This document shows, in pieces, positions 49,084 through 58,100 of a stretch of 64,000 nucleotides of DNA (positions are counted from its first letter, which is position 1; each line of letters starts with the position of its first letter). The stretch spans positions 211,053 to 275,052 of the forward strand of contig JAHDYR010000016.1 of NCBI GenBank assembly GCA_019828565.1, written 5' to 3'. Both the position numbers and the translations under genes were made by a program. The notes beneath the pieces are model-generated. The model made no database searches and had not been told where the DNA came from. It saw only the letters and a program-made list of their open reading frames with translations. This DNA is from Carpediemonas membranifera. Taxonomy: Eukaryota; Fornicata.

Positions 49084-50460
49084 CTACTGCCCCTCCTCGA
49101 GGTACGTCTCGGTCAGCTCCACACGGACCCTGTCCCTGGCCTCCTCCAGCGTCTCCCTGGTCACTGAGATGTCAGTGTCCTCCTCGAAGAAGGGGATACT
49201 GCTCTTGGGGCCGGCCTTGATCTTGTCCAGTAGGAGGTCGATGACACCCGTCCGGAAGACTCTGCTGTTGCTAACCACGGCTGTGGTGTTGGAAAGCATC
49301 AGTCCTGTTCGTTCAAACGCCTTCCCGTCATGCGGCGACTGGTGGCAGAGTTCAATGAGGGGCGGCTGGAACGGGCGGCCTGGGCGATGAGCGAACCGCA
49401 CGGGGCTGTGGATGCTGGCCTGGACAGCCCTGATATACGTTGCGGCGGCGTGTTCCTCCTCGTAAAGCATCGACATATCACCGCGGAGGATGATGGTGCT
49501 GGACAGATGAGTCGCCGTGGTCGAATCGATGTCCGCGAGGGCGGTTTGGCCCTCGAATAGCTGCTGGATGACGTCCTGAGCGTTCGTGATGATGCCAGCC
49601 TCGTCACCGCCGATGGGTGCTTCGTGCGGCACGATAAACTTCCTGAGTGGGTCAACAACCGTCTGTGCCAGCAGCTCCTTCGTGTTACTGGCACCACCCG
49701 AGGCAAACCGCATGCCCGAGGTCATATCACATATCACACGCGCGATGAGGTCGTTCTGCAGGGCAAATCCCTTGGTCGAGTCCCCGTCCGCCCCTGCCCC
49801 GTCCTCGTCCGTGGCCAGTGCGAGCGCGGCGTTGTCGTACACCACTGTCATCGCCGCGTGGTCGATCAGTCTTGCTGTCGTGAAGGCGGCGTTGATGTAA
49901 CCAGTCACGACGTCGCTCTCCTTGCTCGGGAATAGAGTGTGTGTGATGATTGGGACCGAGGGCCACGTCTGGGCCAGCTGCTCGATCACATACGACCCAA
50001 GCCCGCTTCCCGTGCCGCCGATCGCGCTGTGGGTGACGTAAAAGGCATCAGCATCGCCCTGGAAGTATGTGTAGACCCACCGGAGTTGCTTCTCCAACGC
50101 CCTCCATACCTCATTGCCCTTCTTGTACCCTGTGGCCCACTTGTTGCCAGCACCGGCCATGTCGCCTTCGATGCCGTGAAAGAAGCAATCGTTGTCGAAG
50201 ATAGAGTAGTTCGCTGTCAGTCTCTTGAAAAGACCGGGCTCAAGATCAACAAAGAATGCGCGTGGAAGGTATCTGCCGTCGTCTGCAACATCGAAGAAGC
50301 ATTCTCGGCACTCATTGACAGAATTGTCGAGGTCTTCGGCGGTACCATCGGGCCTGATACCGTGTTCACGCATCAAACGTCTCCACATACTAAGACCAAC
50401 TTGTATTCCACACTGACCAACATGGATCGAGATGTGGCGAGACATCAGCGTTTTCCGCAT
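49084..50460 (-). CDS. divergent tubulin, most like gamma-tubulin
   Basis: 458 residues (ATG 50460; a second ATG at 50445 gives the better MSRHISIHVGQCG start). Tubulin GTPase features: GQCGIQVG, VDLEPG, the T4 loop IGGTGSGLGSYVIEQ (first Gly of GGGTGSG replaced by Ile, as gamma has Ala) and LMLSNTTAV. ADDGRYLPRA matches the gamma-specific 'ADDEHYIPRA', and EHGIRPDG is close to gamma's 'EHGISPEG'. The middle (DEDGAGADGDSTKGF) is an extra loop. DMTSGMRF is closer to epsilon-tubulin. Gamma is favoured by motifs and by the adjacent GCP genes; delta, epsilon or zeta classes are not excluded without a tree. Confidence 0.75.
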   Translation of the reverse strand: MRKTLMSRHISIHVGQCGIQVGLSMWRRLMREHGIRPDGTAEDLDNSVNECRECFFDVADDGRYLPRAFFVDLEPGLFKRLTANYSIFDNDCFFHGIEGDMAGAGNKWATGYKKGNEVWRALEKQLRWVYTYFQGDADAFYVTHSAIGGTGSGLGSYVIEQLAQTWPSVPIITHTLFPSKESDVVTGYINAAFTTARLIDHAAMTVVYDNAALALATDEDGAGADGDSTKGFALQNDLIARVICDMTSGMRFASGGASNTKELLAQTVVDPLRKFIVPHEAPIGGDEAGIITNAQDVIQQLFEGQTALADIDSTTATHLSSTIILRGDMSMLYEEEHAAATYIRAVQASIHSPVRFAHRPGRPFQPPLIELCHQSPHDGKAFERTGLMLSNTTAVVSNSRVFRTGVIDLLLDKIKAGPKSSIPFFEEDTDISVTRETLEEARDRVRVELTETYLEEGQ

Positions 50461-50592
50461 ATAATGCGAAATGAAGTTGGCGGCCGTTTCAGGCGTGGAG
50501 CATGATCAGAATGGTCCCGATATGAGCACAGAAGGCACCAATGTGTTGCTGCGGCCGTCACGCACGCCCTGCTTTAAACTGCACCTACCGCG

Positions 50593-53109
50593 ATGAGCAC
50601 CACTGCAAAGGAGAAGAGGGAGGCGTTGGTGAAAATTGAGAAACTTTTGAGCAGTGGAAGTCAGAAGATTCCCGCCCCTCTCATCTCAGCCCTTGCAGCT
50701 TCCCTTCGCAGTACGCAACCCGTGCTCAAGCTTGAAGCGATCCGAATTGCGCATGCTTTGGCAGATCACCCAGATAGACCTAATTTCTCCAAGGATATAC
50801 TTTCGGCAATGAGCAAAAACGTTACTAGCGGCAAGAAGGAGATCCGAGAATCCGCCAAGGCCGCCCTTCAGACCTGGGCATCGCGCAAACCATCTGAGAT
50901 CCCAGCACCATCAACACAAGTGAAGACACAACCAGTCCCAATGACGCGTGTCACCCCCAAGGTCGCCCGCATGGGTCATGGTCAACGGGCGCAGCAAAGG
51001 ACGCCTGAAATCGCCCCGATGCACCAGTCGAGGCACGCCCCGGTCGACCCGGTCGAAGAGACTATCACTGCAGCAAAGCAAGTGATCCAAGCCGGCCGCA
51101 GTGGCCATTTAACAGTGGAGGACGGCATCCAGGCCTTGACTGACTTCAAAAACTGGAGCGACGAGTTTGTGCTCGAGGACGAGCCATTCCCAGCCCGCCT
51201 AGTGCGGTATCTCGTGCTCATGGTGTACTCAGTGGTCGACAACTGCCAGTTCGCCGAGGCAGACCCCTATCAATGGCAGGAGACCCTCAGCGAGACCCTC
51301 TCGGAACTTTACTGCGGCCTGACCGACCCAGACCTCAAGGCAATCAAAAAGGAGCATCTGATTACCCCCTCCCACCGTGCGATGGACGGCAGCACCGCAC
51401 AGTCGGCCCGGGACATTTACCGCAGTTACCAGCAGACAATCGGCCTCATCCTCGAGCAGGCAGACTGGGGCATCACCCTGCAGACCCTCATAAACCTGAG
51501 GGTCCAGGTCGCCCTCGAGCAAAACAACTCGAGGCCGGCCACGGTTGCCCAGCTGCCTCGGTCTCAGCGGGCCTGGTGCAGCCACGACCAGCTCCGGCTG
51601 ATGGGCAAGGAGATGGACGACACGATCTTCCGCCAGTTCGTCCCCAGCCGCTTCGTACAGCAGCCAGCTGACCTTGAGTTTGGCCTCGACGCCTTCTGCT
51701 CCATGGTTGAGGAGTGCAACAGCTGCCTGGACCCGGAATCGGCCGCCCTCGACAACGTCATGCAGCTCGCTATCCGCATCATTTACCCCCTCGCCCAGGA
51801 AGGGTCGACCCTCCATGTAATCGATGAGTATCTCCGGCAACTACCGGCAGACCACCCCATGGCCGGTGTTTATGAGATGGTCGAGAGCAGTATTAGACCC
51901 CAGTCAGTCCGCCCCCGCCCCACCCGCAGCAGCAGGCCCAGGCCAGTCGAGGAGGCTGACGTCGGGTCAGTCAGACCGAGAACGGCTGAGCGGGCCCCGC
52001 CCTCGCGGAAACAGACCCGCGGCGCCGCCCCCGACACCGGCGCCCAGCTGATCGACCTGGCCCTTATGAAGTATCGCGTACCCGCTTCACTCGCCCCCGC
52101 CCTCGCCGCCGAGGTGAGCACCATCACATCCCGTCCCGTGAGCTCATACGACGAGCTCTTCACTCTGGTCGACAAGGCCGGACTCGCCCCGGACCTGGTG
52201 CCGTTCTTAGGGGCGGCGGGGGTGCCTCCGTACGTGGTAGAGATCATCGCTAGACACCAGCAGACCCAGCCCGAGATGACACCTGTCGTCGGCGGTTATG
52301 AGACTCGGTCCGACGATGACGCCGAGGACGAGGTGCGGTCAATCGCCCAGAGCATGCAGCAGCTGGAGGTAGAGCCCCTGGCGACCAGCCATGTCTCCGG
52401 TCTGCCGCCACGCCAACCCGCGGCACACCCGCCTCCGCCAGCACCCGAGCCTGCGCCCCTCACAGCTGTGCCCGAGTACCCCAGGCCGCCCGCTGTCGCC
52501 AGCCAGGCCCTGCCAACTCCTGCCCTGGTCAGCGCGGCCCAACGGCGGCCCGAGACGCCAATGACCCAGAACACCGAGGTCCCGCGGAGTCAGAGTCAGT
52601 CCAGGCCAGTCCCGCAGTCGGTCGTGCCCCCAGCCCCGGCTAGGCCAGCCAGCAGCCTGTACTCCGTCGACCTGACCGAGGATGACACGACGAAGAACCT
52701 GCTGGCCGTGCCCGTTCTCATGACGAGGAGGCGCCGGCATAGGCAGCCCCGGTCCAAGCGCGAGCCTGTCGACCTGACCAGCCTCAAGATCGAGTCTGTC
52801 GCGTCCATCCGGGAGAAGCTCGCCAACCAGCCCCCGCCCGAGCTCGAGCCGTCCCCCGAGCCATCCCCCGTTGTTGCCGCGATGAACAGGTCTGCCCTTA
52901 AACTGCCGCCCGGTCGCACGAGCCGTGTGGTGCATTCACCAGCGAACGAGGCTCCTCGGAACAAGAACAACCGGTCACCCGTGGTTAAGCCTGCCGACGA
53001 GAACTGGGAGGAGCGTCTGACTTTCCTGCTGACGAAGGGAATGGACATGACCCCTCTGGAGTACGCCGAGTGCGTGGAGCTGAGCAAGAGATTTGGGGCT
53101 TCGTTGTGA
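50593..53109 (+). CDS. HEAT/TOG-like N-terminus with long proline-rich tail, unknown
   Basis: 838 residues. The first 100 residues are helical repeats (LISALAASLRSTQPVLKLEA, then KKEIRESAKAALQTWAS) that resemble a TOG/HEAT array of microtubule or trafficking proteins. Residues about 150-420 form a second helical domain. From 430 on the sequence is Pro/Arg/Ser-rich and mostly disordered, with one helical island (about 480-560). A short conserved-looking end follows: ENWEERLTFLLTKGMDMTPL, then EYAECVEL. No enzyme motif. A TTTAAACTGCACC motif stands 20 bases before the ATG. A microtubule role is only suggested by its tubulin neighbours. Confidence 0.6.
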   Translation: MSTTAKEKREALVKIEKLLSSGSQKIPAPLISALAASLRSTQPVLKLEAIRIAHALADHPDRPNFSKDILSAMSKNVTSGKKEIRESAKAALQTWASRKPSEIPAPSTQVKTQPVPMTRVTPKVARMGHGQRAQQRTPEIAPMHQSRHAPVDPVEETITAAKQVIQAGRSGHLTVEDGIQALTDFKNWSDEFVLEDEPFPARLVRYLVLMVYSVVDNCQFAEADPYQWQETLSETLSELYCGLTDPDLKAIKKEHLITPSHRAMDGSTAQSARDIYRSYQQTIGLILEQADWGITLQTLINLRVQVALEQNNSRPATVAQLPRSQRAWCSHDQLRLMGKEMDDTIFRQFVPSRFVQQPADLEFGLDAFCSMVEECNSCLDPESAALDNVMQLAIRIIYPLAQEGSTLHVIDEYLRQLPADHPMAGVYEMVESSIRPQSVRPRPTRSSRPRPVEEADVGSVRPRTAERAPPSRKQTRGAAPDTGAQLIDLALMKYRVPASLAPALAAEVSTITSRPVSSYDELFTLVDKAGLAPDLVPFLGAAGVPPYVVEIIARHQQTQPEMTPVVGGYETRSDDDAEDEVRSIAQSMQQLEVEPLATSHVSGLPPRQPAAHPPPPAPEPAPLTAVPEYPRPPAVASQALPTPALVSAAQRRPETPMTQNTEVPRSQSQSRPVPQSVVPPAPARPASSLYSVDLTEDDTTKNLLAVPVLMTRRRRHRQPRSKREPVDLTSLKIESVASIREKLANQPPPELEPSPEPSPVVAAMNRSALKLPPGRTSRVVHSPANEAPRNKNNRSPVVKPADENWEERLTFLLTKGMDMTPLEYAECVELSKRFGASL

Positions 53110-53398
53110 GAGATAGTGATAGTTCGATTGGATCGTAAATTATCAGTGCGATAGTGCTGTCTGGCCGACCCACGCGCTGGCCGTTTGACCCAGGCTGACT
53201 CGGGCTTGGTACCACGGCATGGTCGTCAGGTGAATTGTCGCCGGCTGACTAAGGATGTGAAATAGTGAGTGGGAGAGTCCATAGCCACCAGAGGCGAGGA
53301 TGGAAGCTGGATTTGATCTCTGTTTCTTCGGGTGTCAAAACCAAAGAACGACATGCACTGGCATTCGTCTGATTTCAGGGTTCTTAACTTCACGTCCA

Positions 53399-54958
53399 AT
53401 GAGTGAAAGCAGCGAACAATCATCAAACGACGATGACTTTCGCTCTAGCCTTCCCCGTTCTGCCGCTATTTCACCTCGTCGCGTTCTCTCCAGAGGAGGA
53501 ACGCCCAACGGGCCAATTCGCGTACCAGGACGCCGACATACAATAGAATCTCTTCCCCGACGGCGCCGTACGATCATACTCTCGCCGATACCCCCCATCC
53601 ACCTCCGAGAACACCGACCCAGCCTCGTCCTCGCCTCAGGCCCAACGCTCGTCGTCAGCACGGTTCCCAATCCACCGCTGCTCATCCTGGGCGGCCGGGC
53701 AATCCTCATTTCAGCCCCGTTCTTTCTTATCTTCGGCACTTTATGGCAGCTGACCGTGTACTATCTGCCCGACCTGATTACCACCCTGGATGTCTACGAC
53801 GACTGGTACAACGATGCTCTGGGCTATTACGTCCTCTTCTCCCTCTTCCAGCTCAACTACTTCCCATGGGGTCTCGGCAAGAACCGGCCGTTCAAGCAGT
53901 TCATCCCAGCTGCCCTGGGGGCGACCAGGCATATCATCAGCTGGCTCTGCTCTTTCATACTGCTTGCCATAGTCGAGCTGATGCTTCTGGCCTTTAATGT
54001 CGACGAGATCAACCGAGACGGCTTTCATTTTGCCTTAAGTACGCCCCCCCACCCAAACTCACGCAGCCGTGAACGGAATCTTTTGGAGCACGATATCCCA
54101 CACGTATTTCGACGGATGGTGGGACTCGTGGATCAAGTGGCGACCGCTGCGGCTGCTCATGTGGGTCCCGCCCGCAGCCGTGACCATTTACATAACATGG
54201 TATCTGTTTCCAGTAAGTCTCCACCCACCCCTCTCTGGCACAGCTTGGGTTCAAGGTCCACATGGACAACTACAACGAGGCTCGGTTTGTCGCCCTCATG
54301 GCCCTGTTACAGGTTCGTTCTTCACCATTTCTTGGCAGTGCTCACGCAGTGGTGGATCGTCGGCGGTCTCTTCATCGGTCTGCACCTAAACGACCTAATT
54401 GTCGACGCACAGCAGCAGGAGGTGATCCCGGCCAGCATGGGTCGCTTCCCCATCGGCTGTCTCAAGCTCGGCATGTCCGTGGGGGCGGGTACCCTGCTGA
54501 ACGGTGTCAGCTATCTCGTGACAAGGCAAGTCTACCCGAACTCAACGTATGTCGAGGCGTGGTTGTACAGTCTTTGTATCGCGTCCTTTTTTTTGTTTCC
54601 GATTATTCAGCTTTCGGTCTATTCCAATAACTTCGCATCTGTGAACTCTCCTGGCTTCAGGCTAACGATGAGAGGTACCGTGGTTCTGCTGATAGCCCTC
54701 TTGTACTGGCTATACGTCGCCGCCCTGTTTGCCACGGGCGTCATGAACCCTGATAAGGAGCCCATTTATAAGCGGATCCCTGCCACCATCCACCTCAACT
54801 TCGTTGTTGGTATCTTTGGGGTGACCCATGAGTTTAGCGGGGCGTGGGGGTTCTACTACCAGCCGAGCGACAGTGAGGAGGTTAACATCATGCCGAACGC
54901 CGACCAGGGCTGGGATTCGTCGCCGGACGTCATCTCCGAGTCGCCCCTGGACTCGTAG
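53399..54958 (+). CDS. multi-pass membrane protein with three ultrashort introns
   Basis: Exons 53399-54038, 54067-54212, 54244-54312 and 54350-54958 give 487 residues. The family is not recognised. About eight hydrophobic helices follow an Arg/Ser-rich cytosolic N-terminus of about 90 residues. Typical stretches are VSAPFFLIFGTLW-like membrane entries, ITWYLFP, WWIVGGLFIGLHLNDLIVD and FFLFPIIQLSVYSNN. The introns are 28, 31 and 37 nt and sum to 96, so the unspliced frame also stays open. The spliced reading (IFWSTISHTYFDGWWDSW) is clearly the more protein-like one. An upstream ATG at 53300 could add 33 residues. Confidence 0.65.
   Translation: MSESSEQSSNDDDFRSSLPRSAAISPRRVLSRGGTPNGPIRVPGRRHTIESLPRRRRTIILSPIPPIHLREHRPSLVLASGPTLVVSTVPNPPLLILGGRAILISAPFFLIFGTLWQLTVYYLPDLITTLDVYDDWYNDALGYYVLFSLFQLNYFPWGLGKNRPFKQFIPAALGATRHIISWLCSFILLAIVELMLLAFNVDEINRDGFHFALSTPPHPNSRSRERNLLEHDIPHVFRRMVGLVDQVATAAAAHVGPARSRDHLHNMVSVSSKSPPTPLWHSLGSRSTWTTTTRLGLSPSWPCYRFVLHHFLAVLTQWWIVGGLFIGLHLNDLIVDAQQQEVIPASMGRFPIGCLKLGMSVGAGTLLNGVSYLVTRQVYPNSTYVEAWLYSLCIASFFLFPIIQLSVYSNNFASVNSPGFRLTMRGTVVLLIALLYWLYVAALFATGVMNPDKEPIYKRIPATIHLNFVVGIFGVTHEFSGAWGFYYQPSDSEEVNIMPNADQGWDSSPDVISESPLDS
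54039..54066 (+). other. ultrashort intron (28 nt), membrane-protein gene
   Basis: GTACGC donor and CTCACGCAG acceptor. It separates NRDGFHFAL from VNGIFWSTIS. Confidence 0.75.
54213..54243 (+). other. ultrashort intron (31 nt), membrane-protein gene
   Basis: GTAAGT donor and TGGCACAG acceptor. Confidence 0.78.
54313..54349 (+). other. short intron (37 nt), membrane-protein gene
   Basis: GTTCGT donor and CTCACGCAG acceptor; needed to return to the frame of the last exon. Confidence 0.65.
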
Positions 54959-55178
54959 AGTTCAACTATCAAATATTATTTAGCATACTACCTGAGTCAA
55001 CTGTGCCAGGTGTTCTTAAGTGGATGTGGTGAACATCCTGTCCCTGGTAAACAGCGGAGACCTCTCTCTGATTATCCTGTTATGGGCCCACGATTTTTTC
55101 TGGCGATCTTATGTGATTTGATCGCATCTTTTTCTTCACATTTCTTTTCTTCACTTTTTTCACACATCGCACACTCAC

Positions 55179-58100
55179 ATGCGAACGAAGGTTCTATTTG
55201 GCCTTTTGCTTTGTGTGTCCGCAACATTTGCTGCAGCGATAACTGTGACTGAAACGCAGCGCTGGGAGCCTGAAACTGTCGATCCCAACTACACTAAGGA
55301 GGCTCTTTTCAGTGTCGGCCTTGCCATGTCAGGCTCTCTCGCGGTTGTCGGCCAGTATGGGTTCCATGGCTACCGCGGCAAAGCCTTCCTCTACGAGCTG
55401 GTTGGTGGCGTTTGGACGTATTCGCAAGAACTTGCTATAACTGACGCAAATATTGGCTTCGATCTCTTCGGTTTCGACGCGTGCATCAACGGTACGACGG
55501 CAATATACGTCTCTAGCCGTGGTGACGGTTACGCCCCGTCAGACACCTATATCCGTACCGGCGCTATCTTCGTCTTCGAGCCGACTGGTCCCGACTCAAC
55601 TTGGGTTCAAACGGGCAAGATTCTGCCAGATGAACGCGTCAAAGACGCCTCTTTCAGCTATCCCATCGTCATCCATGGCGACATGCTTGTCACTGGGAGC
55701 ACGAATTACAACACTGTCAGAGGCGCCGCCTACGTCTTCAGGCGCTCCGACACGGGCGAGATGACGCAGGAGCAGCTGATCACGTATTCTGATGACAGCG
55801 TGCAGTCTTACTTCGGCTGTTCTGTCTCCATCGACGGCGACTACATGGCAATCGGCGCGTACGCCGCCTCGGCGGGGGCGGTTGGCGGCAATAGCTACGA
55901 GGGCAAGGTTCGCATCTTCCACCGCAACGAGGCAGCCTGGGACCTCGAGACCACGCTATACGCCAGCATTCATGGAACTTCTGCCAGTTTTGGTATGGCA
56001 GTTGGCCTCGTCAACGACACGCTCGTGGTTGGCGCCCCTAACTCATATGATGACATCGACAAGTCGACCCAGCCTGGGGCAGTGTACGTCTTCCAGCGCA
56101 ACGGCACCGACTGGGTCGAGACCGACATTCTGTTTGGCGACGGTGAAGATGATTCGGCATTCGGTCTCCAGCGTGCTCTCGCGTTTGACGGCAGGACTCT
56201 CGTCGTGGGCGCACATCAGTCTGCGGATGATGTCAGACTTAAGGCCGGCAAGACGTTCGTCTACCAACGCTCCCACGACAACTGGATCCAGACGCAGCGC
56301 CTGATGTCCTCAGCCCCACTCACCGGGGCAGGGCAGGGTTACCGCATCGCACTCGACAACGGCCACCTCATCTCCGGGGCGTACCATGAGACGATCACTC
56401 GCGAGAGTGCTGATTATCGTGAAGCTGGTGCAGCCTACTACTTCGACCTCACAGCCGGCTACTGCCCGCCAGGCACGTTCAACGACGCCGGTACATGTAC
56501 CGACTGTCCCGATGGCACATACCAGGCGGACTGGAACCAGCCCTCGTGCAACGACGTCGAGATCGGCTACTACAGCACCGACTGGCTCACACAGACAGCC
56601 TGTAACGACGGCAAGTTCAGCAATGCCACCGGACTGGCCAGCTGCTACTTGGCCGAGCCAGGCTACTTCGTGCCGGCCGACGGTGAGGCCCACACCGAGC
56701 AGCTGCCATGCACTGCTGATGCGGCGTACACCAACACCTCCGGCAACTCCGCCTGCAACACCGCTGAGGCCGGGTACTACGTCGCGGACGAGGACCGCAC
56801 GAAGCAGGTTCCCTGCGACGGCGGCAAGTTCCAGCCCGACGGCGGCCAGACCACATGTGTCGAGACAGCCACCAAGGGCCACTACGTACCCGCTGATGGC
56901 AAGCCGCACACGACCGAGGAGGACTGCCCCGCCGGCCACTACTGCCCCACTACCGGCATGGCCACGCCTGAAGCATGCGCGGCCGGCACGTTCAGCGCTG
57001 ACACCGCGCAGGACACTGTTGACACCTGCGCAGCATGCACCGCCGGGTCCTACTGCGGCGGCGAGGGCCTGGCCGCAACCAGCGGCGACTGCTCTGCTGG
57101 CTACTTCTGCATCTCCGGGGCGACTACGGCGAGCCCCACCGACGGCGACACAGGCGACATCTGCCCGGTTGGCTCGTACTGCCCCGCTGGGTCGACCTCG
57201 AGCACGCCCTGCACTGAGGTGGGCTCGTACACGAACGCCACTGGCAAGGAGGCGTGTGATGTTGCCGACGAGGGGTTCTTCGTGGACCCGACCGACCACA
57301 CCAAGCAGCAGCCGTGCAATGCGGGCAAGTACCAGCCTGCCACCGGCAAGAGCTCTTGTGAGACTGCCACCAAGGGCCACTACGTACCCGCTGATGGCAA
57401 GCCGCACACGACCGAGGAGGACTGCCCCGCCGGCCACTACTGCCCCACTACCGGCATGGCCACGCCTGAAGCATGCGCGGCCGGCACGTTCAGCGCTGAC
57501 ACCGCGCAGGACACTGTTGACACCTGCGCAGCATGCACCGCCGGGTCCTACTGCGGCGGCGAGGGCCTGGCCGCAACCAGCGGCGACTGCTCTGCTGGCT
57601 ACTTCTGCATCTCCGGGGCGACTACGGCGAGCCCCACCGACGGCGACACAGGCGACATCTGCCCGGTTGGCTCGTACTGCCCCGCTGGGTCGACCTCGAG
57701 CACGCCCTGCACTGAGGTGGGCTCGTACACGAACGCCACTGGCAAGGAGGCGTGTGATGTTGCCGACGAGGGGTTCTTCGTGGACCCGACCGACCACACC
57801 AAGCAGCAGCCGTGCAATGCGGGCAAGTACCAGCCTGCCACCGGCAAGAGCTCTTGTGAGACTGCCACCAAGGGCCACTACGTCCCTGAAGGCAGCATTG
57901 GCTACACTGCCCAGCAGAGCTGTGTCGTTGGCACATTCGCGAACGAGACTGCCATGACGGCGTGCATCATTGCTGAGGCCGGCTACTATGTCCCCAGCCC
58001 CGAGGCCACCGATCAGCTCGCCTGCTCTGCCGAGGGCGCCTACACGAACTCCACCGGCAGCAAGAGCTGTGAGACAGCCACGGCCGGCTGGTACGTCAAC

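Noticed and set aside
54069-54389. separate small membrane-protein gene overlapping the 53.4-kb gene
   Set aside because: It is exon 2 and 3 sequence of the same gene read through two short introns.
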